DNA from: DAHUYF01 sp035509275
Lineage (GTDB): Bacteria; Pseudomonadota; Alphaproteobacteria; ATCC43930; CGMCC-115725
Direction: 5' to 3'
DNA length: 27,322 bases
NCBI GenBank assembly: GCA_035509275.1
Contig: DATJLU010000106.1
Location: 1-27,322, forward strand
The notes under the pieces are model-generated. The model saw only the letters and a list, made by a program, of their open reading frames with translations. It was not told where the DNA came from and made no database searches. The first letter of the stretch is position 1. Every line of letters starts with the position of its first letter. The position numbers were made by a program, and so were the translations under genes. This document shows, piece by piece, positions 1 to 7,754 of the stretch.

Positions 1-45
1 CGCTTTCGCGGGGACGGCGGGAAAGATACTGAAATCGCAGTGTTC

Positions 46-78
46 CCGACGTTTCAGGGACGCACTAGGAAACGTCGG
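46..78. repeat. 10-bp inverted repeat over the kinase stop codon
   Basis: The arms are 46-55 (ccgacgtttc) and 69-78 (gaaacgtcgg), a perfect 10-bp stem around a 13-nt loop. The loop contains the stop codon (65-67) of the histidine kinase gene. No T-run follows on either strand, so it is not a textbook intrinsic terminator. It may stabilise the 3' end of the transcript or act as a binding site. Nothing else is recognisable in bases 1-64. Confidence 0.5.
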
Positions 79-1498
79 CCGTCGCGGGCTGGGGGGCCGG
101 CGGGAGGGCCGGCCAGGGCGCGCGCAGCGCGGGCAGGATCACCAGGATGGTGGTGCCGCGACCGGGATGGCTCTCGATCTCGAGGCGGCCGCGATGCAGC
201 TCGACGATCGCCTTGGCGAGCGGCAGCCCGAGCCCCGTGCCCTCGTAACGGCGCGCCATCTTGCTGTCGACCTGGCCGAAGGCGGTGAGGGCGATCCCGA
301 TATCCGCATCGCTCATGCCGATGCCGGTGTCGCTGATGGTGATCGCGATCCAATCCTCGCCGCGCTGGCCGGCGCGCACCGTCACCTTGCCGCTCGCCGG
401 CGTGAACTTCACCGCGTTGGCGAGCAGGTTGATGAAGACCTGCTGCAGCATCCTCGAGCTGCCGCTGACGGCCGGCAGCGCCGCGGCGAGCTCGACGGCA
501 ATGGCGACATGCTCGGCGGCGGCCTGGGACTGGACCATGCGCAGCGCCGCCTCGATGGTCGGCGCCAGCTCGACGGGTTCCTCCCGGTCGAGCGTCGCCT
601 TGCCGGCCTCGATCTTCGACAGGTCGAGAATGTCGTTGATGATGCGCAGGAGATGGTTGCCGCTGTCGTGGATGTCCTTGAGATATTCGAGATAGCGCGC
701 ATTGCCGATCGCGCCGAAGGTCTCGTTGCGGATGACCTCGGAGAAGCCGATGATCGCGTTCAACGGCGTGCGCAGCTCGTGGCTGGTATTGGCGAGGAAT
801 GCCGATTTGGCGCGGTCGGCGCGCTCGGCGTCCTCCTTGGCCAGGCGCAGCTTGGTTTCGGTGAGCCGATGGCTGGCGACCTCGCGCTCGAACTGCCGCT
901 GCTGCGCCGCGACGATGCTGGCATAGTAGAGCGCCATCAGCGCGACAAAGCAGCAGGTGCAGAGCGCCGAGATGATGCCGACGCCGGACAGCGCCGGGAG
1001 CGGGACATGCTGCGGCAGGGGCACGCCGGCTTCGTAGATGGCGTAGAAGACCAGCACCTGCGCGAAGATCATCATCAGCGTCAGCAGGCGCAGGCGCCGG
1101 TGGCCGCCGAGATAGAAGGCGCCGGACAGCGGCACGACGCCGATCCAGGTGAGAAACGGCGAGCTGCCGCCGCCATAGTGGAAGGAGGCGAACAGGATCA
1201 CGAAGGTCAGATGCTGCACCGACACCGGCGACAGCGGCGCCAGCCAGGCGGTTGCGCGCAAGACCAGAGGGTAGACGTAGAACGCCGCCAGCAGGGCGAT
1301 AATCGTCCAATAGGCGGCGCCGGGATGGGGATCGATGCGGCCGATATAGGCGGCGAGCACAAAGCCCAGCGGCGTGCCGAAGACATGCGCCAGCACATAC
1401 ATCCGCGCCCGGCGGTGAACCGTCGGGTCTTGGCGCAATTTCCCAGGAATGAACCAGTCGAGCAGCTGGAAGATCGCCGCCGTCTGAACATTGGCCAT
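65..1498 (-). CDS. membrane-bound sensor histidine kinase, DivJ/PleC-like
   Basis: Hybrid-less sensor kinase of 477 aa. The N-terminal ~195 residues hold about six hydrophobic segments (roughly 35-53, 63-80, 95-107, 115-130, 138-155, 172-195). A short charged coiled-coil linker (200-230) leads into the HisKA domain. The H-box is SHELRTPLNAIIGFSE with the phospho-acceptor at H240, followed by the IHDSGNHLL and DLSKIEAGK helix motifs typical of the alphaproteobacterial DivJ/PleC/PdhS group. The HATPase domain shows the N-box (FINLLANAVKF, ~355-365), G1 (DTGIGM, 390-395) and G2 (GTGLGLPL, 420-427), so it looks catalytically intact. No receiver domain is present. I chose the ATG at 1498 because the protein similarity to kinases starts near there; an ATG at 1543 or 1585 is possible. 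A perfect TTAA-N7-TTAA box lies 60 bp upstream. The assignment to DivJ/PleC type is inferred from the H-box and multi-pass N terminus. Confidence 0.88.
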   Translation of the reverse strand: MANVQTAAIFQLLDWFIPGKLRQDPTVHRRARMYVLAHVFGTPLGFVLAAYIGRIDPHPGAAYWTIIALLAAFYVYPLVLRATAWLAPLSPVSVQHLTFVILFASFHYGGGSSPFLTWIGVVPLSGAFYLGGHRRLRLLTLMMIFAQVLVFYAIYEAGVPLPQHVPLPALSGVGIISALCTCCFVALMALYYASIVAAQQRQFEREVASHRLTETKLRLAKEDAERADRAKSAFLANTSHELRTPLNAIIGFSEVIRNETFGAIGNARYLEYLKDIHDSGNHLLRIINDILDLSKIEAGKATLDREEPVELAPTIEAALRMVQSQAAAEHVAIAVELAAALPAVSGSSRMLQQVFINLLANAVKFTPASGKVTVRAGQRGEDWIAITISDTGIGMSDADIGIALTAFGQVDSKMARRYEGTGLGLPLAKAIVELHRGRLEIESHPGRGTTILVILPALRAPWPALPPAPQPATADVS

Positions 1499-1557
1499 AA
1501 AGGTGCTGGCTCCGGCCTCTACGCACTTCGCCGACGCCATCATAGAGGCGAAAAAGT

Positions 1558-1573
1558 TTAACCTTTCATTAAC
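1558..1573. promoter_or_regulatory. CtrA-type box TTAA-N7-TTAAC
   Basis: TTAA at 1558-1561, seven bases, TTAA at 1569-1572, then C. This matches the full CtrA consensus TTAA-N7-TTAAC. It lies about 60 bp upstream of the histidine kinase start and overlaps the stop codon of the metallo-hydrolase gene. In such GC-rich DNA the motif should be rare. The regulator itself is not in the window, so function is inferred. Confidence 0.55.
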
Positions 1574-2240
1574 CGCCCGCGGCAAGGACCCGGTCGGCGA
1601 CGAAAGGGTTGTCCCGTCGCTCCTGGCCGAAGGTCGAGAGCGCGCCGTGGCCCGGCACGAACGTGACGTCGTCGCCGAGCGGCCAGAGCTTGGTGGTGAT
1701 CGAGCGGATCAGCGCCTTGGCATCGCCGCGCGGGAAGTCGGTGCGCCCGACGGAGCCGCGGAAGAGAACGTCGCCGACGAAGGCGAGGCGCGCGGGCGCG
1801 TGGTGCAGAACGACATGGCCCGGCGTATGCCCGGGACAGTGGTGTACCGAGAGCGTCTGTGCGCCGATGGTGACGCTGTCGCCGTCTTCGAGCCAGCGGT
1901 CGGGCGTAAACGGCCGGCAATAGGTCATGCCGTAGCGCGCGCCCTGCTCGGCGATGCGATCGATCCAGAACGCGTCCTCGCGTTGCGGCCCCTCGATCGG
2001 GATGGCGAACTCTTCGGCGAGCGCCGCCGCGGCGCCGGCGTGATCGAGATGACCATGCGTCACCAGCACCTTGTCGATGACGACCCCCTGCGCCGCGGCG
2101 GCGGCGAGGATGCGGTCGACCTCGCCGCCGGGATCGACCACCGCGGCGCGCTTCGTCTCGCTGCACCACACGAGCGAGCAGTTCTGTTGGAACGGCGTCA
2201 CCGGAATGATGACGCCTTGAAGCGGCGGTAGAGCGGTCAT
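1569..2240 (-). CDS. MBL-fold metallo-hydrolase (glyoxalase II / YcbL-like)
   Basis: A 223-aa cytoplasmic metallo-beta-lactamase-fold protein. The metal-binding motif THGHLDH is at residues 61-67. Further ligands are H137 (HCPGHTPGH), D156 (FVGDVLF) and H197 (FVPGHG). The segment FRGSVGRTDFP after D156 is characteristic of the small glyoxalase II-like/YcbL branch, which lacks the long C-terminal substrate domain of true GloB. These enzymes hydrolyse thioesters such as S-lactoylglutathione, but the exact substrate cannot be told from sequence. The start is the ATG at 2240, with a poor Shine-Dalgarno match. A 7-bp hairpin (2250-2270) lies just upstream in its leader. It precedes the histidine kinase gene on the same strand. 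Confidence 0.88.
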   Translation of the reverse strand: MTALPPLQGVIIPVTPFQQNCSLVWCSETKRAAVVDPGGEVDRILAAAAAQGVVIDKVLVTHGHLDHAGAAAALAEEFAIPIEGPQREDAFWIDRIAEQGARYGMTYCRPFTPDRWLEDGDSVTIGAQTLSVHHCPGHTPGHVVLHHAPARLAFVGDVLFRGSVGRTDFPRGDAKALIRSITTKLWPLGDDVTFVPGHGALSTFGQERRDNPFVADRVLAAGG

Positions 2241-2249
2241 GGAATTCGT

Positions 2250-2270
2250 CTGCGGCTCAAGTTGCCGCAG
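2250..2270. repeat. 7-bp hairpin in the leader of the metallo-hydrolase gene
   Basis: ctgcggc (2250-2256) and gccgcag (2264-2270) form a perfect stem with a 7-nt loop, ending 9 nt upstream of the start codon at 2240. It also lies downstream of the small ORF 2322-2564 on the same strand. It could be a weak terminator for that ORF or affect translation of the hydrolase. No T-run is present. Confidence 0.35.
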
Positions 2271-2321
2271 GCTTCTAGCAAATTTCCGCAGCGCCGTCGT
2301 CTGCAGCGCGCTCGGGAGGAG

Positions 2322-2564
2322 CTAGCGGCAGTTTGCCGGCGCGCCGAAGCGATAGAGCCCGCTCAGCAGGCCGCCGGCGCGGCCGTGGCGATCATTTGCC
2401 GGTTGCGGCGCGCGCGCGGTCTCGCGCCGCAGCTCGCGGCTGTCGCGCCGCTCCGGCTGAAACAGCGACGCGGCAAGCGCCGTCGCCAGGCCGGGAGCCG
2501 AGTTTGGCAGAGTAACCGCGCCGGCGAGCGCCGCCGGCCGGCCGAAGCCAAAAGTAGAGTCCAT
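2322..2564 (-). CDS. small hypothetical protein, 80 aa
   Basis: I do not recognise this protein. The ATG at 2564 is preceded by a good Shine-Dalgarno sequence (AGGAGA, 7 nt upstream), the main reason to accept it; a start further upstream would skip that site. The N-terminal half is Ala/Gly/Leu rich and the C-terminal half is Arg rich and basic. There is no signal peptide or clear membrane helix. It sits between the LysR gene and the MBL hydrolase, all on the minus strand. High-GC DNA often gives spurious ORFs of this size, so the call is tentative. Confidence 0.45.
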   Translation of the reverse strand: MDSTFGFGRPAALAGAVTLPNSAPGLATALAASLFQPERRDSRELRRETARAPQPANDRHGRAGGLLSGLYRFGAPANCR

Positions 2565-2667
2565 TGGGGTCTCTCCTGTTTCTTCTTGCGGCACGAGACT
2601 TCGCGCCGATCACTTAACTGCGGTAAAGATGAGGCGCGCTGCCACCCCCAACAATTGGCGGCCCCGC

Positions 2668-2680
2668 GAATAGACTATTC
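2668..2680. repeat. 13-bp palindrome gaatag-a-ctattc
   Basis: A perfect inverted repeat of two 6-bp arms about a central base, in the AT-richer gap between the LysR gene (stop at 2714) and the small ORF (start at 2564). It lies about 104 bp upstream of that small ORF and could be an operator for it. Nothing else in 2565-2713 stands out. Confidence 0.3.
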
Positions 2681-2713
2681 AACGACGCCGACTAATCGCG
2701 GAGGCCCGATACA

Positions 2714-3634
2714 TCACATATTTGCGACCTTCGGTAACATCGGCGTGACGCGGCCTTGGCACAGGCGCTCGACCAGGAAATCGATGAAGGTGCGCACTTT
2801 CACCGGCACGTGTCGCCCCGGCGGGTAGACCGCCTGCAGCACCACCTCGGTGGTGCGGTAATCCGGCAGCAGCCGCACCAGATGCCCCGCCGCCAGATCC
2901 TCGCTGATATTGACCGTCGGCAACAGGCAGACGCCGAGCCCGGCAAGCGCTGCCGCGCGCAACCCTTCGACGCTGTTGCTGCGCAGATTGCCGGCGATGG
3001 CAACGTCGTGCTCGCCATCGGGCCCGCTGAGCCGCCAGCGGCCCTCGAGATGCGAGCTGATATAGATGAGGCAATTGTGCTCGGTGAGGTCCTCCGGCCG
3101 CTCCGGCCGCCCATGCCGGGCGAGATACTCCGGTGCGGCGCAGAGCACCAGTCGGCCGACGCCCAAGCGCCGGGTGATCAGGCTCGAATCCGGCAGCGGG
3201 CCGCTGCGCAGCGCCAAATCGAAGCCTTCTTCCACCATGTCGACCATGCGGTCGCTCATCACCAGCTCGAAGCAGACATCGGGATAGAGCGCGACGTAGT
3301 CGCTGATCAGCGGCGTCACGAGGCGCGCCAGCGATACCGAAGTGTTGAGACGCAACGTACCGCGCGGCGAGGATTGTTGCGCGCTTGCGACGCTCTCGGC
3401 TTCTTCGAGTTCGCCGAGGATGCGGCGCGCGCGGTCATGGAAGCCGCGCCCGACCTCGGTAAGATTGACCTTGCGCGTGGTGCGGTTGAGCAGCTGCACG
3501 CCCAGCCGTTTTTCGAGCGCCTGCACATGGCCCGTGACCACGGCGGGCGACACGCCGAGCCGCTTTGCCGCGCCGGAAAAGCTGCCGCTATCGACCACCT
3601 GGACGAAAGCCTGCAAGCTCATAATGCGATCCAT
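2714..3634 (-). CDS. LysR-family transcriptional regulator
   Basis: A 306-aa DNA-binding regulator. Residues ~1-60 are the winged HTH: FVQVVDSGSFSGAAKRLGVS, followed by the recognition region VTGHVQALEKRLG and LLNRTTRKVNLTE. Residues ~90-295 form the periplasmic-binding-like effector domain (e.g. GTLRLNTS, FDLALRSGPLPDSSLI, AALAGLGVCLLP). This pattern matches the large LTTR subgroup that includes DmlR/AaeR-like regulators. The start ATG at 3634 has AGAGG 7 nt upstream, and the HTH begins right after it; ATG at 3622 is an alternative. No divergent gene lies next to it (the upstream neighbour is also on the minus strand), so the usual 'divergent target' rule gives no hint of its regulon. Confidence 0.93.
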   Translation of the reverse strand: MDRIMSLQAFVQVVDSGSFSGAAKRLGVSPAVVTGHVQALEKRLGVQLLNRTTRKVNLTEVGRGFHDRARRILGELEEAESVASAQQSSPRGTLRLNTSVSLARLVTPLISDYVALYPDVCFELVMSDRMVDMVEEGFDLALRSGPLPDSSLITRRLGVGRLVLCAAPEYLARHGRPERPEDLTEHNCLIYISSHLEGRWRLSGPDGEHDVAIAGNLRSNSVEGLRAAALAGLGVCLLPTVNISEDLAAGHLVRLLPDYRTTEVVLQAVYPPGRHVPVKVRTFIDFLVERLCQGRVTPMLPKVANM

Positions 3635-3735
3635 CCCGCAACCTCTGGCAGACACACGACGAGTTCTACGTAGGAAGCGCCCGGAGTTTGTCCAGACGCG
3701 ACGCTGCGACGCAGCATGGCACCGCGGGATGGTCC

Positions 3736-3759
3736 GGCCTGTGATCAAGCGCACAGGCC
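3736..3759. repeat. 8-bp hairpin between oxidoreductase and LysR genes
   Basis: ggcctgtg (3736-3743) and cacaggcc (3752-3759) form a perfect stem with an 8-nt loop. It lies about 75 bp downstream of the flavin oxidoreductase stop codon and 100 bp upstream of the LysR start, both minus-strand genes. It could be a terminator for the upstream operon (no U-tract) or a LysR autoregulatory site. Confidence 0.35.
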
Positions 3760-3833
3760 AATTGCGCCGGGGCTTCCTATGTTAGCGTGCGATATATGCG
3801 CCGGCAGCCGCTCTGCTATGCGGCAGGCGCCCG

Positions 3834-4856
3834 TCAGCCGCGGGGAGCAAGGCCGAAGACTTGCGCCAGCAGCTCGTAGGAACGCAGCCGCGCCGCGAAA
3901 TCGTAACAAATCGTAACCACGACGAATTCGCTGACGTCATAGAGCGCGCCCAGCGCCATGAGCTGCTCCTTCACCTGCTCGGGCGTGCCGACCACCTGGC
4001 GGCGTCGGTTGAAGGCGAGGCGCAGCCGGTCCTCGCGGCTCAAGGGATAGGCCTCGGCTTCCTCGATCGAGGGAAAGGGGCCGAGCTCGCCGCGATCGAG
4101 GCGCAAGCGCCAGAGATCGCGCGACAGCGCCAAGCGGCGCGCCTCGGCCTCGCTGTCGGCGCAGAGCACGAAAACGCCGATGCTGCCCTGTGCCGCGGCG
4201 AGCCAGGGCGATGGGCGAAAGAGCTCGCGATAAGCGCCCATCACCGCCGGGCCGCCCTGATCGGTGATGAAATGCGCGAAGGAAAAGGCGCAGCCGAAAT
4301 GCGCGGCATAAGCGGCGCTCTGATCGCTCGAGCCGAGCAGCCACAGCTCCGGCGCGCCCGGCCCGCGCGGCTCCGCGTGCACGCCGGCGAAGGGGTGTCC
4401 GGCGGGCATGGCGTCGCGCAGGAAGCCCAGGAGATCGGCGATCTGGCCGGGGAAATGCTCGATGCCAAGCGCGCCCGGCCCGTGCTGCAGCGCGCGGGCG
4501 GTGGCATAGTCGCTTCCCGGCGCGCGGCCGATGCCGAGATCGATGCGGCCGGGATAGAGCACCTCCAGCATGCGGAAGGTCTCGGCCACTTTGAGCGCGC
4601 TGTAATGGCTCAGCATGACGCCGCCGCTGCCGATGCGCATCGCCGTCGTAGCGGCGGCGAGCCGTGCGACCAGGATCTCGGGCGCAGCTCCGGCGAGTCC
4701 GGCCGAGGAATGATGTTCGGCAACCCAATAGCGGTGGTAGCCGAGCCGCTCCGCGGCGCGGGTGAGCTCGACGGTTTCGGCGATCGCCTGGGCCGGGCTG
4801 CCGCCGGCGCGGATCGGCGATTGGTCGAGGACGCTGAGCGTGATCTCGGGCGACAC
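3834..4856 (-). CDS. LLM-class flavin-dependent oxidoreductase (MsnO8/YhbW-like)
   Basis: A luciferase-like monooxygenase of about 340 aa, close to E. coli YhbW in length. Family hallmarks are LSVLDQSPIRAG at the N terminus, RYWVAEHHS, the strand MRIGSGGVMLSHYSALKVAE, and GRIDLGIGRAPG. The fold is a TIM barrel that uses reduced FMN; the physiological substrate is unknown for this subfamily. Two non-ATG starts fit: GTG at 4856, where family similarity begins, and TTG at 4892. I prefer the GTG. Its start region follows the protease gene closely, so it is probably the last gene of that transcript. No functional link to the pilin genes is obvious. Confidence 0.9.
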   Translation of the reverse strand: MSPEITLSVLDQSPIRAGGSPAQAIAETVELTRAAERLGYHRYWVAEHHSSAGLAGAAPEILVARLAAATTAMRIGSGGVMLSHYSALKVAETFRMLEVLYPGRIDLGIGRAPGSDYATARALQHGPGALGIEHFPGQIADLLGFLRDAMPAGHPFAGVHAEPRGPGAPELWLLGSSDQSAAYAAHFGCAFSFAHFITDQGGPAVMGAYRELFRPSPWLAAAQGSIGVFVLCADSEAEARRLALSRDLWRLRLDRGELGPFPSIEEAEAYPLSREDRLRLAFNRRRQVVGTPEQVKEQLMALGALYDVSEFVVVTICYDFAARLRSYELLAQVFGLAPRG

Positions 4857-4895
4857 GGGCTCTGATCTAGAGCCGGGCGCGCCGGCGCGCAATGC

Positions 4896-5456
4896 TTACC
4901 AGTCGAGGGTGAGGCGCCCGTCGCGGATGCTGTAGCCCTCGAGCCGGTTCAGGAAGCTGAGGCCGAGCAGCGACACGCCCATCGGCTGCTCCATCACCAC
5001 GGCGGGGACGTCCTCGACCTCGAGCTGGCCGAGACGCAGGCTGCGCAAGCGCAGCGGTGCCGCACGCGCCGTGCCGTTGGCGGTGCTCATCGCGACGCTG
5101 AAGTTCAAGTCTCCCGGCCCGAGGCCGATGGCGCGCGCATCCTGCGGCGAGAGCGCGACGACGGTGGCGCCGGTATCGACGAGGAAATGCACCGGCGTGC
5201 CGTTGACCTCGGCATCGAGATAAAAATGGCCACGGCTATCGGCGCGATAGACCAGCTCGTTGGCCGGGCTTGCCGGCGCCGCCGGCGCTTCGGTGCGCAT
5301 CATCTCGACGGGCGCCGGGCCGTCGCGGCGGAGCAGCACACCCACGGCCACCGCAGAGACGGCGCAGACCGCCAGCATGGCGAAGGCGAGCCGCAGCGTC
5401 CCGCCGCCGCCTTGCGGCGGCTGCCGCGTCCGCTCGGCCTCGCCGTGCCACTCCAT
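4896..5456 (-). CDS. membrane-anchored retropepsin-like aspartic protease (TIGR02281-type)
   Basis: A 186-aa protein with one N-terminal transmembrane helix (~22-42) and a C-terminal single-lobe aspartic protease domain. The active-site motif is FLVDTGAT with D94, followed by VALSPQDARAIGL. The terminal motif LLGLSFLNRLEGYSI(~163-177) is the hydrophobic-hydrophobic-Gly signature of clan AA. Like retropepsins and Rickettsia APRc it should work as a dimer, with the catalytic domain in the periplasm. The substrate is unknown. It starts 13 bp after the TadG-like gene, suggesting co-transcription; processing of Tad proteins would be a guess. Confidence 0.88.
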   Translation of the reverse strand: MEWHGEAERTRQPPQGGGGTLRLAFAMLAVCAVSAVAVGVLLRRDGPAPVEMMRTEAPAAPASPANELVYRADSRGHFYLDAEVNGTPVHFLVDTGATVVALSPQDARAIGLGPGDLNFSVAMSTANGTARAAPLRLRSLRLGQLEVEDVPAVVMEQPMGVSLLGLSFLNRLEGYSIRDGRLTLDW

Positions 5457-5469
5457 GTGACGGCCCCGG

Positions 5470-7722
5470 CTACTTGGTCAGGCGCAGGGCGTTGAGCGAG
5501 TTGGCGATCTGCTGGAACGCCGTGGTGAGGTCGGCGGCGGTCGGCGCCGCATAGAACGCGCCTTCGCCCGGCGGGCCGGCACAGCCTGCGAGCTGCGTAT
5601 TGGTTGCGCCGTCGCCGAGACCGACCGTATAGACGACGATGCCGGCCGCCTTCATGTTGTTGCAAACGTCGGTGAGCCGGTTTTGCAGATTGAGGTTGGC
5701 ATAGGTCGCCGGGGAATTGGCGTTAGGGTTGCCGGGATAAGTACCGGAGGTGGTGTTGCCGAGCTTGCCCTCGGAAATATAGCCATAGCCGGTGAAATCC
5801 TGGGTCCAGCCCTGGGTATTGCCGCCGACCTCGGCGTCGCCGTCGGTCTCCAGCACGACCGCCTTGATGAGGCTCGGCGTACCATAGGCTTGGCCGTCAC
5901 CGAACGGCGGATTGGGCGACAAGGTGCGCCAGCCCCAGATCATGCCGACGGTAATGGCGGTGCCGCTATTTGCCCAGGAGGTCATGTTCTGCATCGTCGC
6001 ATCGAGGGTCGTCTGCGAGGAGGTCAAGCGCACCAGCGGCGTCGGGCAGGAGAGATTGGGGCCGTAGGACTGGGTCGTCGCAGTGTTAACGTTGCCGTCG
6101 ATCTCCTTGTACTGGATGCTCGCGCCCTTGCCGGGGATATACCACGTATTGAATTGCGTGGGATTGCTACCGGCATCGCCGCTATAGGAGCTGCTCGAGC
6201 CGCTCGTCCAGTAAGAGGCCCACCAGGTCTGGTTCCCCATCGACGCGTACGTCCAGCCGCCGCTGGGCTCGCTGATGTCCGGGCCAACACCGCTGGTGTC
6301 CTCGCCGCTCGCGGTCGGTTCGACGACGCAGCCCTTCCAGTTTCCGGTGGTCAGCGTGCTGGTCACGTCGTAAACGACCGGCGGATAGAGTGTCATCGCC
6401 ACGACGTCGGCAGTTCCTTGGCCACTTCCTTGCGTTGCCTTCTGGCACAAGGTGATCGTGTTGTTCGTGGGGTTCGGGTTCGGGCTGACCGTCGAGGAAA
6501 CCGACGTGGCCTGCGGATACCAGATCCCGCTGGTGTTGTCGGAGACACCTGCAGCCGCATTGAGAACACCGATGCCCGTACCGGTGACGACCTCGCCGCT
6601 GGCAAGGCCGGTGTTGAGCTGCGAAGCGACGGGCGGCACGACGTTCGTGATCACCAAGCTCCCGCTCGTCTCCAGTCCCTCGACCCCCGTGGTCTGAATC
6701 GACAGGGTCAAGGTGTCGCCGGTGGTGTTTTTTGTCGCGTTGGCACTCATGGTGATCGTCGATGCGGTCACTGCGGTAACGGTGGTGCCGGCCGGAATAT
6801 TGGACCCGGAAATCGACATGCCGGGGATCACGGCGCTGGTGATCGGCGAAATGCCCGTAACGGTGTTGCCGCCGCTGACCACGCTCGACGGCGTGGTTAT
6901 GCTCGTAACGTTTTTGCTGCCGTTGGTGACATTCGCGGTAAGCGTAACCGTGGTCGTGATCTTCGACTGGGTCACCGCGGTGCTCGGATTGTAGATGGTG
7001 TTGCCGTTGTCGGTGACGAAATCGCCGCTGCAATCGTTCTGAATGTTGCTGCAAGTCTGCGGCCCACTGCAGAACGCGCCGCCGACATTGACCGAGGTGA
7101 CATAAGGTACGACCGAGATCTTGAGCTTCGACGGGTCGGCGCTGTCAGCGAACAGCGTGTCGACGATCTGTTGTGCGTCGGTCCTCAAGGTATCAATGTG
7201 GGCCGTGCCGCTGCTGCAGTTGGCTATTTCGCCATCGCCGCACATCATCGAACCCGTATTGTCGAGCACCAGCGCCAGCTCGAGCGAATTCGTGCCCTTG
7301 CTGACCTGGTTGCTCGCCGCAACCGGGATCTGGGTGACGTTGATGAGCTGGAGGAAGGTCGTCGGCACATCGACCGTAGCGGTGACGTTGATCACCGGCT
7401 GCGTCGGGTCGGTCATGCTGACCTGCAGATTTGTCGTCTGGCTCATCATGGGATAGTTGGCGTCGAAATAGCTTTGCAGCCGCGTCTGCAGCTGCGCCGT
7501 CGTCAGGCTGCTCGTGCTCGAGGCGACGGCAAGCGCCGATGCATCGAGCGCCGATTCGAGGTCCATCCTCACCATGTAGGCGCGCCCGACATCGATGGCG
7601 ATGCCGCAGCCGACGACGACCGGAATGGCGCAAAGCCCGAAGATCATCGCGATATTGCCGTCGCGCTCCCGGATGAAGCGGCGGAGACGCTCGGCAAGGG
7701 CGGCCTTGAGCGGATTGAGCAT
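5470..7722 (-). CDS. TadG-like pilus-assembly protein with VWA domain and a large insertion
   Basis: A 750-aa secreted/membrane-anchored protein. Residues ~22-48 match the TadG/TadE N terminus (DGNIAMIFGLCAIPVVVG, a single membrane helix). VWA domain: the MIDAS motif is ALVLDNTGSM, with D154 and the DxTxS form usual for TadG, and the later half resumes around VVLETDGDAEVGG. The C terminus (FQQIANSLNALRL) is typical. Members are usually 400-600 aa. The extra length comes mainly from a Thr/Ser/Asn/Val-rich insert at ~255-425, with motifs such as GMSISGSNIPAGTTVTAV and ITMSANATKNTTGDTLTL that resemble repeats of surface adhesins. The ATG at 7722 has GAGGAG 8 nt upstream. It follows the second TadE-like gene by 32 bp. 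Role: cell-surface component of a Tad/Flp pilus. Confidence 0.88.
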   Translation of the reverse strand: MLNPLKAALAERLRRFIRERDGNIAMIFGLCAIPVVVGCGIAIDVGRAYMVRMDLESALDASALAVASSTSSLTTAQLQTRLQSYFDANYPMMSQTTNLQVSMTDPTQPVINVTATVDVPTTFLQLINVTQIPVAASNQVSKGTNSLELALVLDNTGSMMCGDGEIANCSSGTAHIDTLRTDAQQIVDTLFADSADPSKLKISVVPYVTSVNVGGAFCSGPQTCSNIQNDCSGDFVTDNGNTIYNPSTAVTQSKITTTVTLTANVTNGSKNVTSITTPSSVVSGGNTVTGISPITSAVIPGMSISGSNIPAGTTVTAVTASTITMSANATKNTTGDTLTLSIQTTGVEGLETSGSLVITNVVPPVASQLNTGLASGEVVTGTGIGVLNAAAGVSDNTSGIWYPQATSVSSTVSPNPNPTNNTITLCQKATQGSGQGTADVVAMTLYPPVVYDVTSTLTTGNWKGCVVEPTASGEDTSGVGPDISEPSGGWTYASMGNQTWWASYWTSGSSSSYSGDAGSNPTQFNTWYIPGKGASIQYKEIDGNVNTATTQSYGPNLSCPTPLVRLTSSQTTLDATMQNMTSWANSGTAITVGMIWGWRTLSPNPPFGDGQAYGTPSLIKAVVLETDGDAEVGGNTQGWTQDFTGYGYISEGKLGNTTSGTYPGNPNANSPATYANLNLQNRLTDVCNNMKAAGIVVYTVGLGDGATNTQLAGCAGPPGEGAFYAAPTAADLTTAFQQIANSLNALRLTK

Positions 7723-7754
7723 GGCGCTGACTCCTCGATTCCTCTGTCGGCGGC

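Noticed and set aside
167..1561. Long plus-strand ORF opposite the histidine kinase
   Set aside because: Antisense shadow of a GC-rich coding region; no recognisable domain, and rich in Asp/Arg/Gly/Ala as typical for such shadows.
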